The position numbers and the translations under genes are program-made. A model generated the notes under the pieces. The model was not told the origin of the DNA and did no database searches. It saw only the letters and a list, made by a program, of their open reading frames with translations. DNA of 14,578 nt from RYN-433 sp036558265 (lineage in GTDB: Bacteria > Planctomycetota > Phycisphaerae > Tepidisphaerales > Tepidisphaeraceae), in NCBI GenBank assembly GCA_036558265.1, contig DATBFY010000719.1, positions 1 to 14,578 on the forward strand, written 5' to 3'. Shown here piece after piece: positions 6,922-14,118 of the stretch (positions are counted from its first letter, which is position 1; every line of letters starts with the position of its first letter).

Positions 6922-8730
6922 TCAGTGGCCTTGCACTTCGGCGATGCCGTACGGCGGCAGTTCGACCGGCTGTCCGTCCACAGATGTATGGACGGCCTTG
7001 TCCGTCGAATTGAAGAGCAGCAGCTGCCGACCGCGTCGAGTGGTCCACACGCCGTTGCGCCGTCCGTCCACCCCCTTGAGCCCCTCGACCTGCCGCGCGA
7101 CCTCGTCCACCCACGCGGTCTTTCCCGCGGCGGCGGCCGTGCGTACGACCGCGCCGGCTCCCGCCCAGTCCCGCCCCTCCACGTTGCGAACCGCACCATC
7201 GCCGACCACCACGATCCTGCCCCCGTCCGTCCTGAACCGATCGAGCCGATCGAGCACCGGCTGATCCACCACCTCTCCCTGGAATATGACCAACGCCTTG
7301 TACCTCGACGGCGTCAGCGCCCCGTCCGTGATCAACAGTTCATCCAGCACGTCGAACTCGCACACGTCCCGAAGCCGGTCGCACGCCCGGATCGTCGGCG
7401 TCACATCGCCACCCAGCCGGTACCACGTCGTCGGACAGAACACCGCCACCTGGGCCTGGCCCGCCTCGCCCGTGTACAGGTGCGCGTACTTGCGAATGTC
7501 AGCCGCGTGCCGCTCGAACTCGTATGTGAAGATCTGCGATGCGCCGCACGAAGCGTCCGAGAAGACTCGCCGGACGAACGTCTTGTCGTCCAGCCCCCCT
7601 GCCGGCTCGGTCCCCAGCTTCACGCCGTAAAAACGATAGGCCGTCGCGAGCCACTTGTCCGCAAACACCGCCCCGGCGCAATCCGCCGGCTGCAGCACGA
7701 TCCCGCGATACGCCCGCGCCATCCGCGCATATCCGGGCGAGTACGTCCCCCACGCGATCGGGTTGATCCCGCGCGCCGTCCCGCCCGGCTTGAGCCGCAC
7801 GTGCCCCGCCGGCCAGTACTTCAGCACCGTCTTCACCGACCGCTCCGCAAAATCGATGATCGCCTGGTGATACCACGTGATGAAGTCGAGCCACCTGCGG
7901 CGATCCTGCGGCGTCGCGAACGCCGCCGGCGACGGCTTGAATTTCGGATCGGACAGTTCCCGCGGCGGTCGCACGTCATCGAGCGACGCAAGCGTCGTCC
8001 CCCACGCGAGGTTCAGTTTCTCCACGTTCCCATACTTCCCCCTCATCGCCGCGCCGAACGCCTCGATCGCGTACCGGTCCCCGCACCAGTACCCCTCGTG
8101 ACAGTGCCCCATGTCCACCCAGTCGGGCACGCGCAGCGGATAGTTCCCTTCGCCGTACGGCCCGAGGATGCACGCGTAAACGTCGTCGATCCGGTCCCCG
8201 AAATGATCGTGCAGCGCCTTGTAGAAATGGTCGTACCACTCGATCGTCCGCGGATCGAAGATCGAGAGGTAGTTGGTCTCCTCGCCATGCTCGACGCACC
8301 GCATCAGCGTGTGCGCGCCGGTGCGCTGGCGAAGCCAGACCGGCGGGAAATGAACCCAGTCGTACACGACGTACTTCAGCCCCGCCGCGTGCATCGCCCG
8401 CTCCATCCGGTCGTGCTGCGTCCAGTCCCACTTCCCCGGCTCGCGCTCCACCGCCCCCCACGCCACGTAATCCTCGTACGCCACCAGACCCGCCTCGCGC
8501 ATGCGCTTGAGCGCATCGGCGGGAGGCGGATCTTCGTAAACGCCCGGCCGCGGATGCGCCCCGATCGGTGATGCCTGGATGAACGTCACCGACGCGTTCC
8601 CCGTCGAGACGTTCCACGGCCGCCCGTCGAACGCGGGCGGGTCCGCTGCCATGCTTTGGCCGATCGCTACGATGAGCACGAGCGTCAGCAGCGCCGCGAA
8701 AGCATTCCGGATATGGATCGGGCGAATCAT
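6922..8730 (-). CDS. Secreted TIM-barrel glycoside hydrolase, GH42/GH14-like
   Basis: 602 residues with a signal peptide at 1-29 (hydrophobic FAALLTLVLIVAIG, cleavage near SMAA-DPP). Residues about 45-420 look like a (beta/alpha)8 glycosidase: a WDWTQHDRMERAMHAAGLK stretch near 101 (strand 3-like), CILGPYGEGNYP at 187-198 with E194 as the likely acid/base, then WVDMGHCHEGYWCGD. A later candidate nucleophile is E375 in KLGTEPAGG. Residues about 425-520 (VAVFCPTTWYRLGGDVTP, YKALVIFQGEVVDQPVLDRL, TDGGRIVVVG) resemble the class I GATase-like trimerisation domain of GH42 beta-galactosidases. The substrate cannot be named from sequence; planctomycetes carry many polysaccharide-degrading enzymes of this kind. 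The gene starts 51 bp downstream of the tRNA-Val gene on the same strand with no terminator between them, so readthrough is possible. GGGGG about 6 nt before the ATG is a weak ribosome site. Confidence 0.82.
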   Translation of the reverse strand: MIRPIHIRNAFAALLTLVLIVAIGQSMAADPPAFDGRPWNVSTGNASVTFIQASPIGAHPRPGVYEDPPPADALKRMREAGLVAYEDYVAWGAVEREPGKWDWTQHDRMERAMHAAGLKYVVYDWVHFPPVWLRQRTGAHTLMRCVEHGEETNYLSIFDPRTIEWYDHFYKALHDHFGDRIDDVYACILGPYGEGNYPLRVPDWVDMGHCHEGYWCGDRYAIEAFGAAMRGKYGNVEKLNLAWGTTLASLDDVRPPRELSDPKFKPSPAAFATPQDRRRWLDFITWYHQAIIDFAERSVKTVLKYWPAGHVRLKPGGTARGINPIAWGTYSPGYARMARAYRGIVLQPADCAGAVFADKWLATAYRFYGVKLGTEPAGGLDDKTFVRRVFSDASCGASQIFTYEFERHAADIRKYAHLYTGEAGQAQVAVFCPTTWYRLGGDVTPTIRACDRLRDVCEFDVLDELLITDGALTPSRYKALVIFQGEVVDQPVLDRLDRFRTDGGRIVVVGDGAVRNVEGRDWAGAGAVVRTAAAAGKTAWVDEVARQVEGLKGVDGRRNGVWTTRRGRQLLLFNSTDKAVHTSVDGQPVELPPYGIAEVQGH

Positions 8731-8781
8731 CCGCGCCCCCGAATTCGGATGAGAACCAGGTGCATCTGAACGCGAGTCAAG

Positions 8782-8855
8782 TGGGCGTCAAGGGACTCGA
8801 ACCCCTGACCTTAGCTGTGTAAAAGCTCTGCTCTAGCCAACGGAGCTAACCGCCC
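8782..8855 (-). tRNA. tRNA-Val (anticodon UAC)
   Basis: On the minus strand the sequence folds as 74 nt: acceptor GGGCGGT with GACGCCC plus A73, D-stem GCTC/GAGC with a GG-containing loop, anticodon stem-loop GAGCT-TTTACAC-AGCTA with TAC at the anticodon positions, variable region AGGTC, and T-arm AGGGG-TTCGAGT-CCCTT. CCA is not encoded. It is imperfect: position 6-67 is G.A, pair 27-43 is G.A, pair 50-64 is G.T, and position 14 is C instead of A. It may therefore be a diverged copy, but the promoter candidate upstream argues that it is expressed. Confidence 0.85.
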
Positions 8856-8868
8856 GGGCGGTGCGTTC

Positions 8869-8896
8869 ATTCTACGCGGCCGGCGACGACCGGCAA
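8869..8896 (-). promoter_or_regulatory. Candidate sigma-70-type promoter of tRNA-Val
   Basis: On the minus strand TTGCCG (complement of 8891-8896), a 16-bp spacer and TAGAAT (complement of 8869-8874) lie 13 nt before the first base of the tRNA. The -10 matches TATAAT at five of six positions. The leader between them ends in the 14-bp perfect palindrome at 8849-8862, which overlaps the tRNA 5' end. The rest of 8731-9043 outside the tRNA shows no other recognisable element. Confidence 0.5.
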
Positions 8897-9043
8897 GCCT
8901 GGATAATGACCGTACGGCCAGGTGACCAACGGCGGGCGTGGCGCGTTTCACGCTTGATCGTTCCTACAACACAGGGCATGCTGACGCCGCGCGCGGCAAG
9001 GGCGAACGGCTGATTGACCTGAAGGATTGGAAGGAAACGGGAG

Positions 9044-10738
9044 ATGAACGCTCGCGACAACACCGCACGGGAGACGAGCACGATCCACATCCGGCGACGG
9101 GCGATACGACGAGGCAGCCTCCTGCGATGGATCGCGGCGGTCGCACTGGTCGCCGGAGCGGACGCCTCGCCCGCGCGCGCCGCCGACAGGGTTCAGAAGG
9201 GAGAGATGGCCGGCTACCTGCTGGTTCCGAATGACAAGGTTCCCGAAACGTACGACGCCGGGTACTCGATGTATGTTGCGGCGTGGCCCCTGTTAGACCA
9301 GTACCCGGGGCAACGTTTCCAAACTGGTTTATTCGGCACGTGGATGTTCGCGCGCAATGAAGCGCCGCCGATCAAGTTCTATTCCGACGTCGAGGGCGGC
9401 CTGGGGTGGTGGCGTGACCAGGAATTTGCCACGGAGACGCCGAAGTTCATCATGGGAGGCGTGGCGCCGAATTTCACCGAGTGGGCGAACGGTCCCGGCG
9501 CCGGCAAGGGTCGTGACTGGGCGCAGCCCAAGGGCAAATACGGCATTGCACAACTCAGTCCCTGGCTGCTGTGGCCTCCCGACGGCTTGAACCTCAAGCG
9601 CGGCACGGCCGGCGAACTATTCGGTTACGGTTACCTGCCGCTTCCGCTCACCAAGGCCAAGGCGACCACCGCCGGCAAGAATATCCCGACCGGCAACCAA
9701 TCGTGGACGCTCTTCCTGAACACGCGGAACTTCAAAGGGCCAGTGGCGTTCTTTACGCCTTTTTTCTGGTCGCACGCCGCGGTCGACGACCCTCGTTTCA
9801 GCGGGCTGCTGCTGGACAGCCGTCCGGCCAATCCCAACCGGGCCCTGCAGATGGAGACCCAGCACATCCCCAGCGTTCAGGCCGTAGACTCCAGGGGAGA
9901 GACCTACGCCCGAATCGCCCCCACCTTCTTCCCGCGCGCGGCCAACGGTGAATCGCCGGTCGTGCACCATATCACCTCCTACAACAAAAGGGCGCTCTGG
10001 GACGCGGTCCAGGCCTGGTTCGACGGCGGCGCCGAGGCGAGCGGCGCGATCAACCCCGAAGGCGCCGTCCTGCATAAGTTCAGCGGCAAGGGAGGAGCCA
10101 CCTGGAAGATCTATTCCGATGGCGCCGCCAAGGAGGAAAGGCCGCCGGTCGCGTGGAATTCCTTCGCGACGCCGATGGCCGCGGATTTAAACACCTTCGG
10201 TTATCGATGGGATCCTAAGATCGTAATGCGGACCGATAGCGGCAAAGGTTCGCTGGTCAAGCTTCCGGAATACTTCCACCTCGACAAGAGTGGCCCAAAG
10301 CCACGGTGGGTGCCGGTGCGGGCGGACGAGGTGCCGGCGGAAATGGGCCTGGCGGCGGCGCGCCTCGAGCGGCCCGGCGCCAGGCACCCGAAGGCATACG
10401 TCACGCCCGACGATCCCGCGAGCTTCTGGAAAAAGCCGGGCCCGAAAGCCGGACCATTCAAGGCGGAACTCGGCGACGGAAGCGTCGTCACTTATTACTG
10501 GTATCGCTTCGCCGACCAACCCGCCCTGCTCAACGCCGATTTAACGAATGACGAGCGCGAGGCCCTGCAGGCGCGCGTGGAAAAACTCCACCGAAGCTGG
10601 AAGAGGGACCGCGACTACCTGCCGCCTCCCGCGATCGGAAAACTGGCGGAGTTGGACCCGGCGCTGGTCGTCACGCCGCCCGCGGGTCTGGAGATCGGCT
10701 ACGTCCCCATCGCCACGCGACAGGCGGCGAAGGACTAG
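9044..10738 (+). CDS. Conserved-looking secreted protein of unknown function, Cys-free
   Basis: 564 residues. The basic start (RRRAIRRG) followed by LLRWIAAVALVAGADASPARA-ADR is a signal peptide with cleavage near residue 46, so the mature protein of about 518 residues should be exported. I do not recognise a catalytic domain. It is rich in aromatic residues (GLFGTWMFARNEAPPIKF, GGLGWWRDQEF, SPWLLWPP, FFTPFFWSHAAVDD, VVTYYWYRFAD) and contains no cysteine. The C-terminal 70 residues (LTNDEREALQARVEKLHRSW) are probably helical. The start is supported by AAGGA (9031-9035) 8 nt before the ATG. A terminator follows 33 bp after the stop, so it is probably a single-gene transcript. It resembles hypothetical proteins I associate with PVC-group genomes, but no function is claimed. 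Confidence 0.85.
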   Translation: MNARDNTARETSTIHIRRRAIRRGSLLRWIAAVALVAGADASPARAADRVQKGEMAGYLLVPNDKVPETYDAGYSMYVAAWPLLDQYPGQRFQTGLFGTWMFARNEAPPIKFYSDVEGGLGWWRDQEFATETPKFIMGGVAPNFTEWANGPGAGKGRDWAQPKGKYGIAQLSPWLLWPPDGLNLKRGTAGELFGYGYLPLPLTKAKATTAGKNIPTGNQSWTLFLNTRNFKGPVAFFTPFFWSHAAVDDPRFSGLLLDSRPANPNRALQMETQHIPSVQAVDSRGETYARIAPTFFPRAANGESPVVHHITSYNKRALWDAVQAWFDGGAEASGAINPEGAVLHKFSGKGGATWKIYSDGAAKEERPPVAWNSFATPMAADLNTFGYRWDPKIVMRTDSGKGSLVKLPEYFHLDKSGPKPRWVPVRADEVPAEMGLAAARLERPGARHPKAYVTPDDPASFWKKPGPKAGPFKAELGDGSVVTYYWYRFADQPALLNADLTNDEREALQARVEKLHRSWKRDRDYLPPPAIGKLAELDPALVVTPPAGLEIGYVPIATRQAAKD

Positions 10739-10771
10739 ACTAGCCCCAGGGGCAATCAAGCGCGCAGGTGA

Positions 10772-10793
10772 AAAGGGGCGTTTTCGCCCTTTT
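10772..10793 (+). terminator. Rho-independent terminator after the 564-residue secreted protein
   Basis: AAAGGGGCG - TTTT - CGCCCTTTT forms a 9-bp stem (GC core GGGCG/CGCCC plus one G.T and three A-T pairs) with a 4-nt loop, beginning 33 bp after the stop codon. The T-run forms the 3' arm of the stem. It insulates the downstream hydrolase gene. Confidence 0.75.
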
Positions 10794-10806
10794 AACGGCG
10801 TCCCGA

Positions 10807-10901
10807 TGGGCCGGGTAGGCACTCGAACCCCTGACCATTGCGGATTCTCGTCATTTCGCAGCAGGACAGGTAAGATGCCGCCCACTCAACCGCGGAGCTC
10901 G
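10807..10901 (-). pseudogene. tRNA-like relic (decayed tRNA)
   Basis: On the minus strand this stretch has a D-arm (GCTC-CGCGGTT-GAGT), then a 6-bp stem (GGGCGG/CTGTCC) around CATCTTAC, a long extra region with a TGCG/CGCA hairpin, a T-arm-like GGTCAGGGGTTCGAGT and an end CCGGCCCA. The 16 nt at 10821-10836 are identical to those at 8795-8810 inside tRNA-Val. No 5' acceptor half pairs with CCGGCCC, the T-stem has mismatches, and the anticodon loop is non-canonical, so a working tRNA is unlikely. It could be a class II-like tRNA remnant or an attachment-site scar; a chance resemblance is not excluded. Confidence 0.4.
10894..10897 (+). promoter_or_regulatory. Shine-Dalgarno GGAG selecting the GTG start at 10903
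   Basis: GGAG sits 5 nt before GTG 10903. It lies within the D-arm part of the tRNA-like relic, so the ribosome binding site of the next gene appears to use relic sequence. Confidence 0.6.
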
Positions 10902-10902
10902 T

Positions 10903-12303
10903 GTGCGTTCACTCTTTGCCCTTGCCGCCGTGCTTTTCTTCGTCCCCCAACTGACGCGTGCAGCCGCCGATCTCGGCGTCCCGCCCGAACAGGCGACGTT
11001 TTCGCCGGGCAAGGAGACGAAGATTCTCGATGCCAGGACGGGCGGGCTGGGTTGGTACGTCGTTTACGTTCCCAGGGATTACTCGCCCGAGCGCGAGTGG
11101 CCGACGATCTTCTGTTATCACGGGAAGAACGGCGACCCGACGACCTGGCCGTTCAGGCAACTGACGGACGGGCAGAGCTACATCGTCGTCGGGATGGAGT
11201 ACATCGACCGCGAGACCAAAAACGACGCGAAGGAGGACATCGAGAACCTGACGCGCATCCGCGCGTTCGTCGAATCCAGGCTCCGGATCAACCCGCGGCT
11301 GGTGTTCATGGGCGGGTTCAGCCAGGGCGGGTGGTCCACCTCGCGGTTTGGCGATCTGTACATCGAGCAGCTCGCGGGTCTCGTGATCATGGGGGCCGGC
11401 GGCTCGCCGGGCCAGAACGCCGCGCCGCTCTTGAAAAACAAGCCCGTGTTCATCGGCATCGGCGAGACCGACGATTCGAATGCAAGGGCCAAGTCGGCGC
11501 GCGATGCGTACACCGCCAAAGGCGCAAACGTGACCTTCGAGGAATTCAAAGGGCTCGGACACAGCGTGGACGTGAACGATCAGCCGCTGAAGGATTGGCT
11601 GAAGAAGTATGGTCCGCAGAACCAGATGATCGCGTCGCTGGCGAGCGCGCGGGCGGCCGAAAAGGCCGGCAAACTGGGCGAGGCTTACAACCTGTACCTC
11701 GCGACGGCGAAGATGAGCGGTGGGCAGGATGCAGCGGAGGCGGCGAAGACGATCGGCGATGCCGCCCAGAAGAAGCTGGAGGATGCGCAATCAGCGGTGG
11801 CTGCAAAGAAATTTCCCGACGCGGTCAAGACGCTGGTGCCGATGGAAAAGCTTTACGCCGGCTCGGCGTTCGCCCAACGCGCGGGGGAACTGCTGCAACA
11901 GATTCGCACCGATCCCACGATCAAGGCCGAGATCGAGCAGGCGAAGATCGACGCGACGGCCGACGCGATCGCCGCGCAGGCGCAGGCGGCCGAGCGGTCC
12001 AAGGATTATGCGCGAGCGTTGAGTCTGTACGAGACCTACGTGTCGCGGTACGCCAAGGCCGCCCATTTCATCCAGGTCAAGGCGCATTACGACCAGCTCA
12101 AATCGGACCCGGTGATCCAGGCCAGCGCCAAATCGCAGGCGGCGGATCGCGAGTGCAAGGGGTGGCTGTCCACGGCCGACAACTACATCAACAACAATCT
12201 GCCAGAGAAGGCCAAACCCTACCTGCAGCGGATCCTGGACAAATACCCGGGGACGGCATGGGCAGCGCAGGCAAAAGAACGGCTTGCCGGGATGAAGAAT
12301 TGA
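10903..12303 (+). CDS. Secreted alpha/beta-hydrolase (PHB-depolymerase/feruloyl-esterase-like) with TPR-like C-terminal tail
   Basis: 466 residues from a GTG start chosen for the GGAG 5 nt upstream and because it begins a clean signal peptide (MRSLFALAAVLFFVPQLTRA, 1-20). Residues about 35-235 are an alpha/beta-hydrolase of the LpqC/esterase type: oxyanion-side CYHGKNG (71-77), nucleophile elbow GGFSQGG with S140, acid D190 or D191 in GIGETDDSN, and catalytic His220 in GLGHSVD. Residues about 240-466 are alpha-helical repeats with TPR/tol-pal-like spacing (ARAAEKAGKLGEAYNLYL, AVAAKKFPDAVKTL, AAERSKDYARALSLYETYV, NNNLPEKAKPYLQRIL), ending in YPGTAWAAQAKERLAGM, typical of tetratricopeptide helices. 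The triad looks complete, so the enzyme should be active; the substrate is unknown. It probably has its own promoter, since a terminator lies between it and the upstream gene. Confidence 0.88.
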   Translation: MRSLFALAAVLFFVPQLTRAAADLGVPPEQATFSPGKETKILDARTGGLGWYVVYVPRDYSPEREWPTIFCYHGKNGDPTTWPFRQLTDGQSYIVVGMEYIDRETKNDAKEDIENLTRIRAFVESRLRINPRLVFMGGFSQGGWSTSRFGDLYIEQLAGLVIMGAGGSPGQNAAPLLKNKPVFIGIGETDDSNARAKSARDAYTAKGANVTFEEFKGLGHSVDVNDQPLKDWLKKYGPQNQMIASLASARAAEKAGKLGEAYNLYLATAKMSGGQDAAEAAKTIGDAAQKKLEDAQSAVAAKKFPDAVKTLVPMEKLYAGSAFAQRAGELLQQIRTDPTIKAEIEQAKIDATADAIAAQAQAAERSKDYARALSLYETYVSRYAKAAHFIQVKAHYDQLKSDPVIQASAKSQAADRECKGWLSTADNYINNNLPEKAKPYLQRILDKYPGTAWAAQAKERLAGMKN

Positions 12304-12374
12304 CGTTCCCTTAAGGGTGACCCCCACAAATCCGCCACGGCGGGCCAGACGGGGAGCGGATTCCGGCGATTCCA

Positions 12375-12403
12375 TTGGACTTGGCGGCCTCGGGCATTAG
12401 AGT
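12375..12403 (+). promoter_or_regulatory. Candidate promoter of the beta-propeller gene
   Basis: TTGGAC (12375-12380), a 17-bp spacer and TAGAGT (12398-12403) resemble a weak sigma-70 promoter and would start transcription about 30 nt before the chosen ATG. The hexamers are imperfect, so this is tentative. The 12304-12440 gap otherwise holds only the palindrome CCCTTAAGGG (12308-12317), with no T-run. Confidence 0.3.
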
Positions 12404-12440
12404 TATCCCAGGACCGCCGTGGAGGCCTGAGGCCCCGTTT

Positions 12441-13937
12441 ATGGCCTTGGCAAAAGGCGGATTGTCAATGTTTGCCAAATGGAGGTTGACCGTGTCGGGT
12501 CATCGTGCGCGCGTCGAGTCCCTGGAATCGCGGATGCTGCTGGCCGCTGACCTCTCCTTCGCCTACCAGATCGGATCGCCCCCGGCCGGCACCGCGGCGA
12601 ACAATGACCTGGGCAACGCGGTCGCCGTCGACCGCTGGGGCAACTTTTACGTCGCCGGCGGGTTCGCGGGGACGGTGGACTTCAACCCCAGTCGCCGAAA
12701 GACCTTCAACCTCACCAGCACCGCCCTCACCGACGCCTTCGTCGCCAAGTACGCCCCGGACGGCTCGCTCCTCTGGGCCCGCCAGGCGGGTGGCTTTGGC
12801 GAGGACCAGGCGACGTCCGTGGTGGTCGATCGCTCGGGAAACGTCTACGTGGGTGGCGCGTTCGCATCCGATGCCGACTTCCGCCCGGGCAAGAAACTGG
12901 CAATCCTCACCTCCGTCGGGGGGCTCGACGCGTTCCTCTGGAAGTTGGACGCCGACGGAAACCTCGTGTCGGCGGTACATGGCGGGGGGCCTAGCGACGA
13001 CGCCGTGCAGTCGCTGGCTTTGGACGCCAATGGCGACATCATCATGTCCGGCTTCTATCGCACCGAGGCCCAGTTTAACACCAGCGACCTGATCAGCGCC
13101 GGCGGGCAGGATGCATTTGTCGTGAGCGTCAGCCCGCGGTTGAAGATCAACTTCGCCGCCAGCATTGGGGGCGCAGAGGACGATACCGGCGCGGGTGTCG
13201 CCGTGGATGCCGCCGGCAACGTCTACCAGACCGGCACCTTCGCCGGTACCGCGGACCTCGATCCCAGCGATGATGCGAGCAGTGACTTTTCGTCGCAGGG
13301 TGCCGACGACGCCTACGTGGTCAAGCTTACGTCGCGCGGCGCGTTCGTCTTCGCGCGGCAGATGGGGGGCGGCGGGGAGGACCAGGGAATCAACGTGGCC
13401 GTCGACCGCTTCGGCAACATCCTGCTGACCGGCCCGTTCGCCGCCACCGCCGACTTCGACCCCGGCGCAGGCGTGACCAACCTCACCAGCGCCGGTTCGA
13501 GCGACGTCTACGTCGCCAGGCTCAACCCCGCCGGCAACCTGACTTGGGCGAAACAGGCGGGTGGCGCCGGCGCCGAGGGCGTGCGCGGGCTGACCGTCGA
13601 CAAGGCTGGAAACGCCTACGTGGCGGGTCAGTTCACGGGGACCGTGGATTTCGATCCGGGCGCGGGTGTGTCGAACCTGGCCGGGACGACAAGTACGACC
13701 AACGGTTTCGTATGGAAGCTGACCGCCAGCGGCACCCTGGCGTATGCGCGGATGCTCAAGACCTCCTCCGGCGGCTTCTGCGACGGGGCGGCGATCGCGC
13801 TCAATGCGGTGGGCGACCTGTTCGTCACCGGCAAGTTCGCCGGCACGGTGGATTTCGATCCCGGGACTGGCGTGAGCAACCGGGCAACGGGGGGGAACCA
13901 GACCTACGACGCGTATCTGGAGAAGTTGCTGGCGTAG
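12441..13937 (+). CDS. LEPR-XLL seven-bladed beta-propeller (SBBP-type) surface protein
   Basis: 498 residues from ATG 12441, which has GAGG 8 nt upstream; ATG 12468 is a possible later start and an in-frame TTG at 12375 is unlikely. The N-terminus is basic and carries VESLESRMLLAA (25-36), the planctomycete LEPR-XLL-type motif, so export is expected. The rest is seven copies of a unit of about 65 residues with the pattern VAVD..GN.YV.G.FAGT.DFDPG...L.S.G..DAFV.KL...G.L.WA...GG. The VD..GN element recurs at residues 64, 130, 195, 256, 322, 387 and 455. This matches SBBP/beta-propeller repeat proteins, which act as extracellular binding or structural modules; no catalytic residues are evident. 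The seventh blade ends after YDAYLEKLLA without the final strand, while residues 38-47 before blade 1 resemble that strand. The ligand is unknown. Confidence 0.9.
   Translation: MALAKGGLSMFAKWRLTVSGHRARVESLESRMLLAADLSFAYQIGSPPAGTAANNDLGNAVAVDRWGNFYVAGGFAGTVDFNPSRRKTFNLTSTALTDAFVAKYAPDGSLLWARQAGGFGEDQATSVVVDRSGNVYVGGAFASDADFRPGKKLAILTSVGGLDAFLWKLDADGNLVSAVHGGGPSDDAVQSLALDANGDIIMSGFYRTEAQFNTSDLISAGGQDAFVVSVSPRLKINFAASIGGAEDDTGAGVAVDAAGNVYQTGTFAGTADLDPSDDASSDFSSQGADDAYVVKLTSRGAFVFARQMGGGGEDQGINVAVDRFGNILLTGPFAATADFDPGAGVTNLTSAGSSDVYVARLNPAGNLTWAKQAGGAGAEGVRGLTVDKAGNAYVAGQFTGTVDFDPGAGVSNLAGTTSTTNGFVWKLTASGTLAYARMLKTSSGGFCDGAAIALNAVGDLFVTGKFAGTVDFDPGTGVSNRATGGNQTYDAYLEKLLA
12552..13934 (+). repeat. 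Seven tandem beta-propeller blades, about 195 bp each
   Basis: Blade starts fall near residues 55, 121, 186, 247, 313, 378 and 446 of the 498-residue protein. Spacing of the VD..GN signature is 66, 65, 61, 66, 65 and 68 residues. Blades 5-7 share DFDPG(A/T)GV.N, the most similar stretch, which suggests the most recent duplications are at the C-terminal end. Confidence 0.9.
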
Positions 13938-14007
13938 TGGATATGAAGACATGGGCGGACCGCCCGGGCCCCGGCACGCAGGCCGAGCTTTTTCTGCGCC
14001 GAAGGCA

Positions 14008-14108
14008 GTCATCCTGAGGGAGTTTCAACGACCGAAGGATTGTCGCGAATGGAAGGCCGCTCGCGCTCGCGGCCAGATCCTTCGTCGGTAAAACCTCCTC
14101 AGGATGAC
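14008..14108. repeat. Nested inverted repeat (REP/MITE-like element) between convergent genes
   Basis: The outer arms are perfect 12-mers, GTCATCCTGAGG (14008-14019) and CCTCAGGATGAC (14097-14108), continuing with GTTT/AAAC. Middle arms are CGAAGGAT (14033-14040) and ATCCTTCG (14077-14084). The centre is GGCCGC (14055-14060) and GCGGCC (14069-14074) around a short loop. The 101-bp unit can fold into one long imperfect hairpin. Its place between the stop of the propeller gene and the stop of the PDZ gene fits a mobile repeat tolerated at convergent ends, possibly acting as a two-way terminator. I recall CATCCTGAG/GAAGGATC-type palindromes from many bacterial genomes, but cannot verify copy number here. 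The 70 bp before it (13938-14007) contain only a 5-bp GGGCG/CGCCC hairpin. Confidence 0.75.
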
Positions 14109-14118
14109 GGCTCTTCGA

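Noticed and set aside
5481..7199. Long open frame on the minus strand opposite the end of the Hcp-repeat gene (572 codons), rich in Gly/Ala/Val/Asp
   Set aside because: It is antisense to clear PKD/Ig-coding sequence and overlaps the glycosidase start region out of frame. Composition is typical of the shadow frame of GC-rich genes, and there is no ribosome site.
8739..8748. Palindrome CCGAATTCGG just upstream of the glycosidase start
   Set aside because: Short and isolated, with no second copy nearby; an operator cannot be supported.
10548..12314. Plus-strand open frame of 588 codons bridging the secreted protein and the hydrolase
   Set aside because: It runs through a terminator and the tRNA-like relic and overlaps two well-supported genes in another frame; its product is low-complexity Arg/Gly-rich sequence.
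12465..14012. Minus-strand open frame of 515 codons opposite the propeller gene
   Set aside because: Its apparent repeats mirror the propeller blades on the other strand and it has no recognisable domain. It is a shadow of the plus-strand gene.
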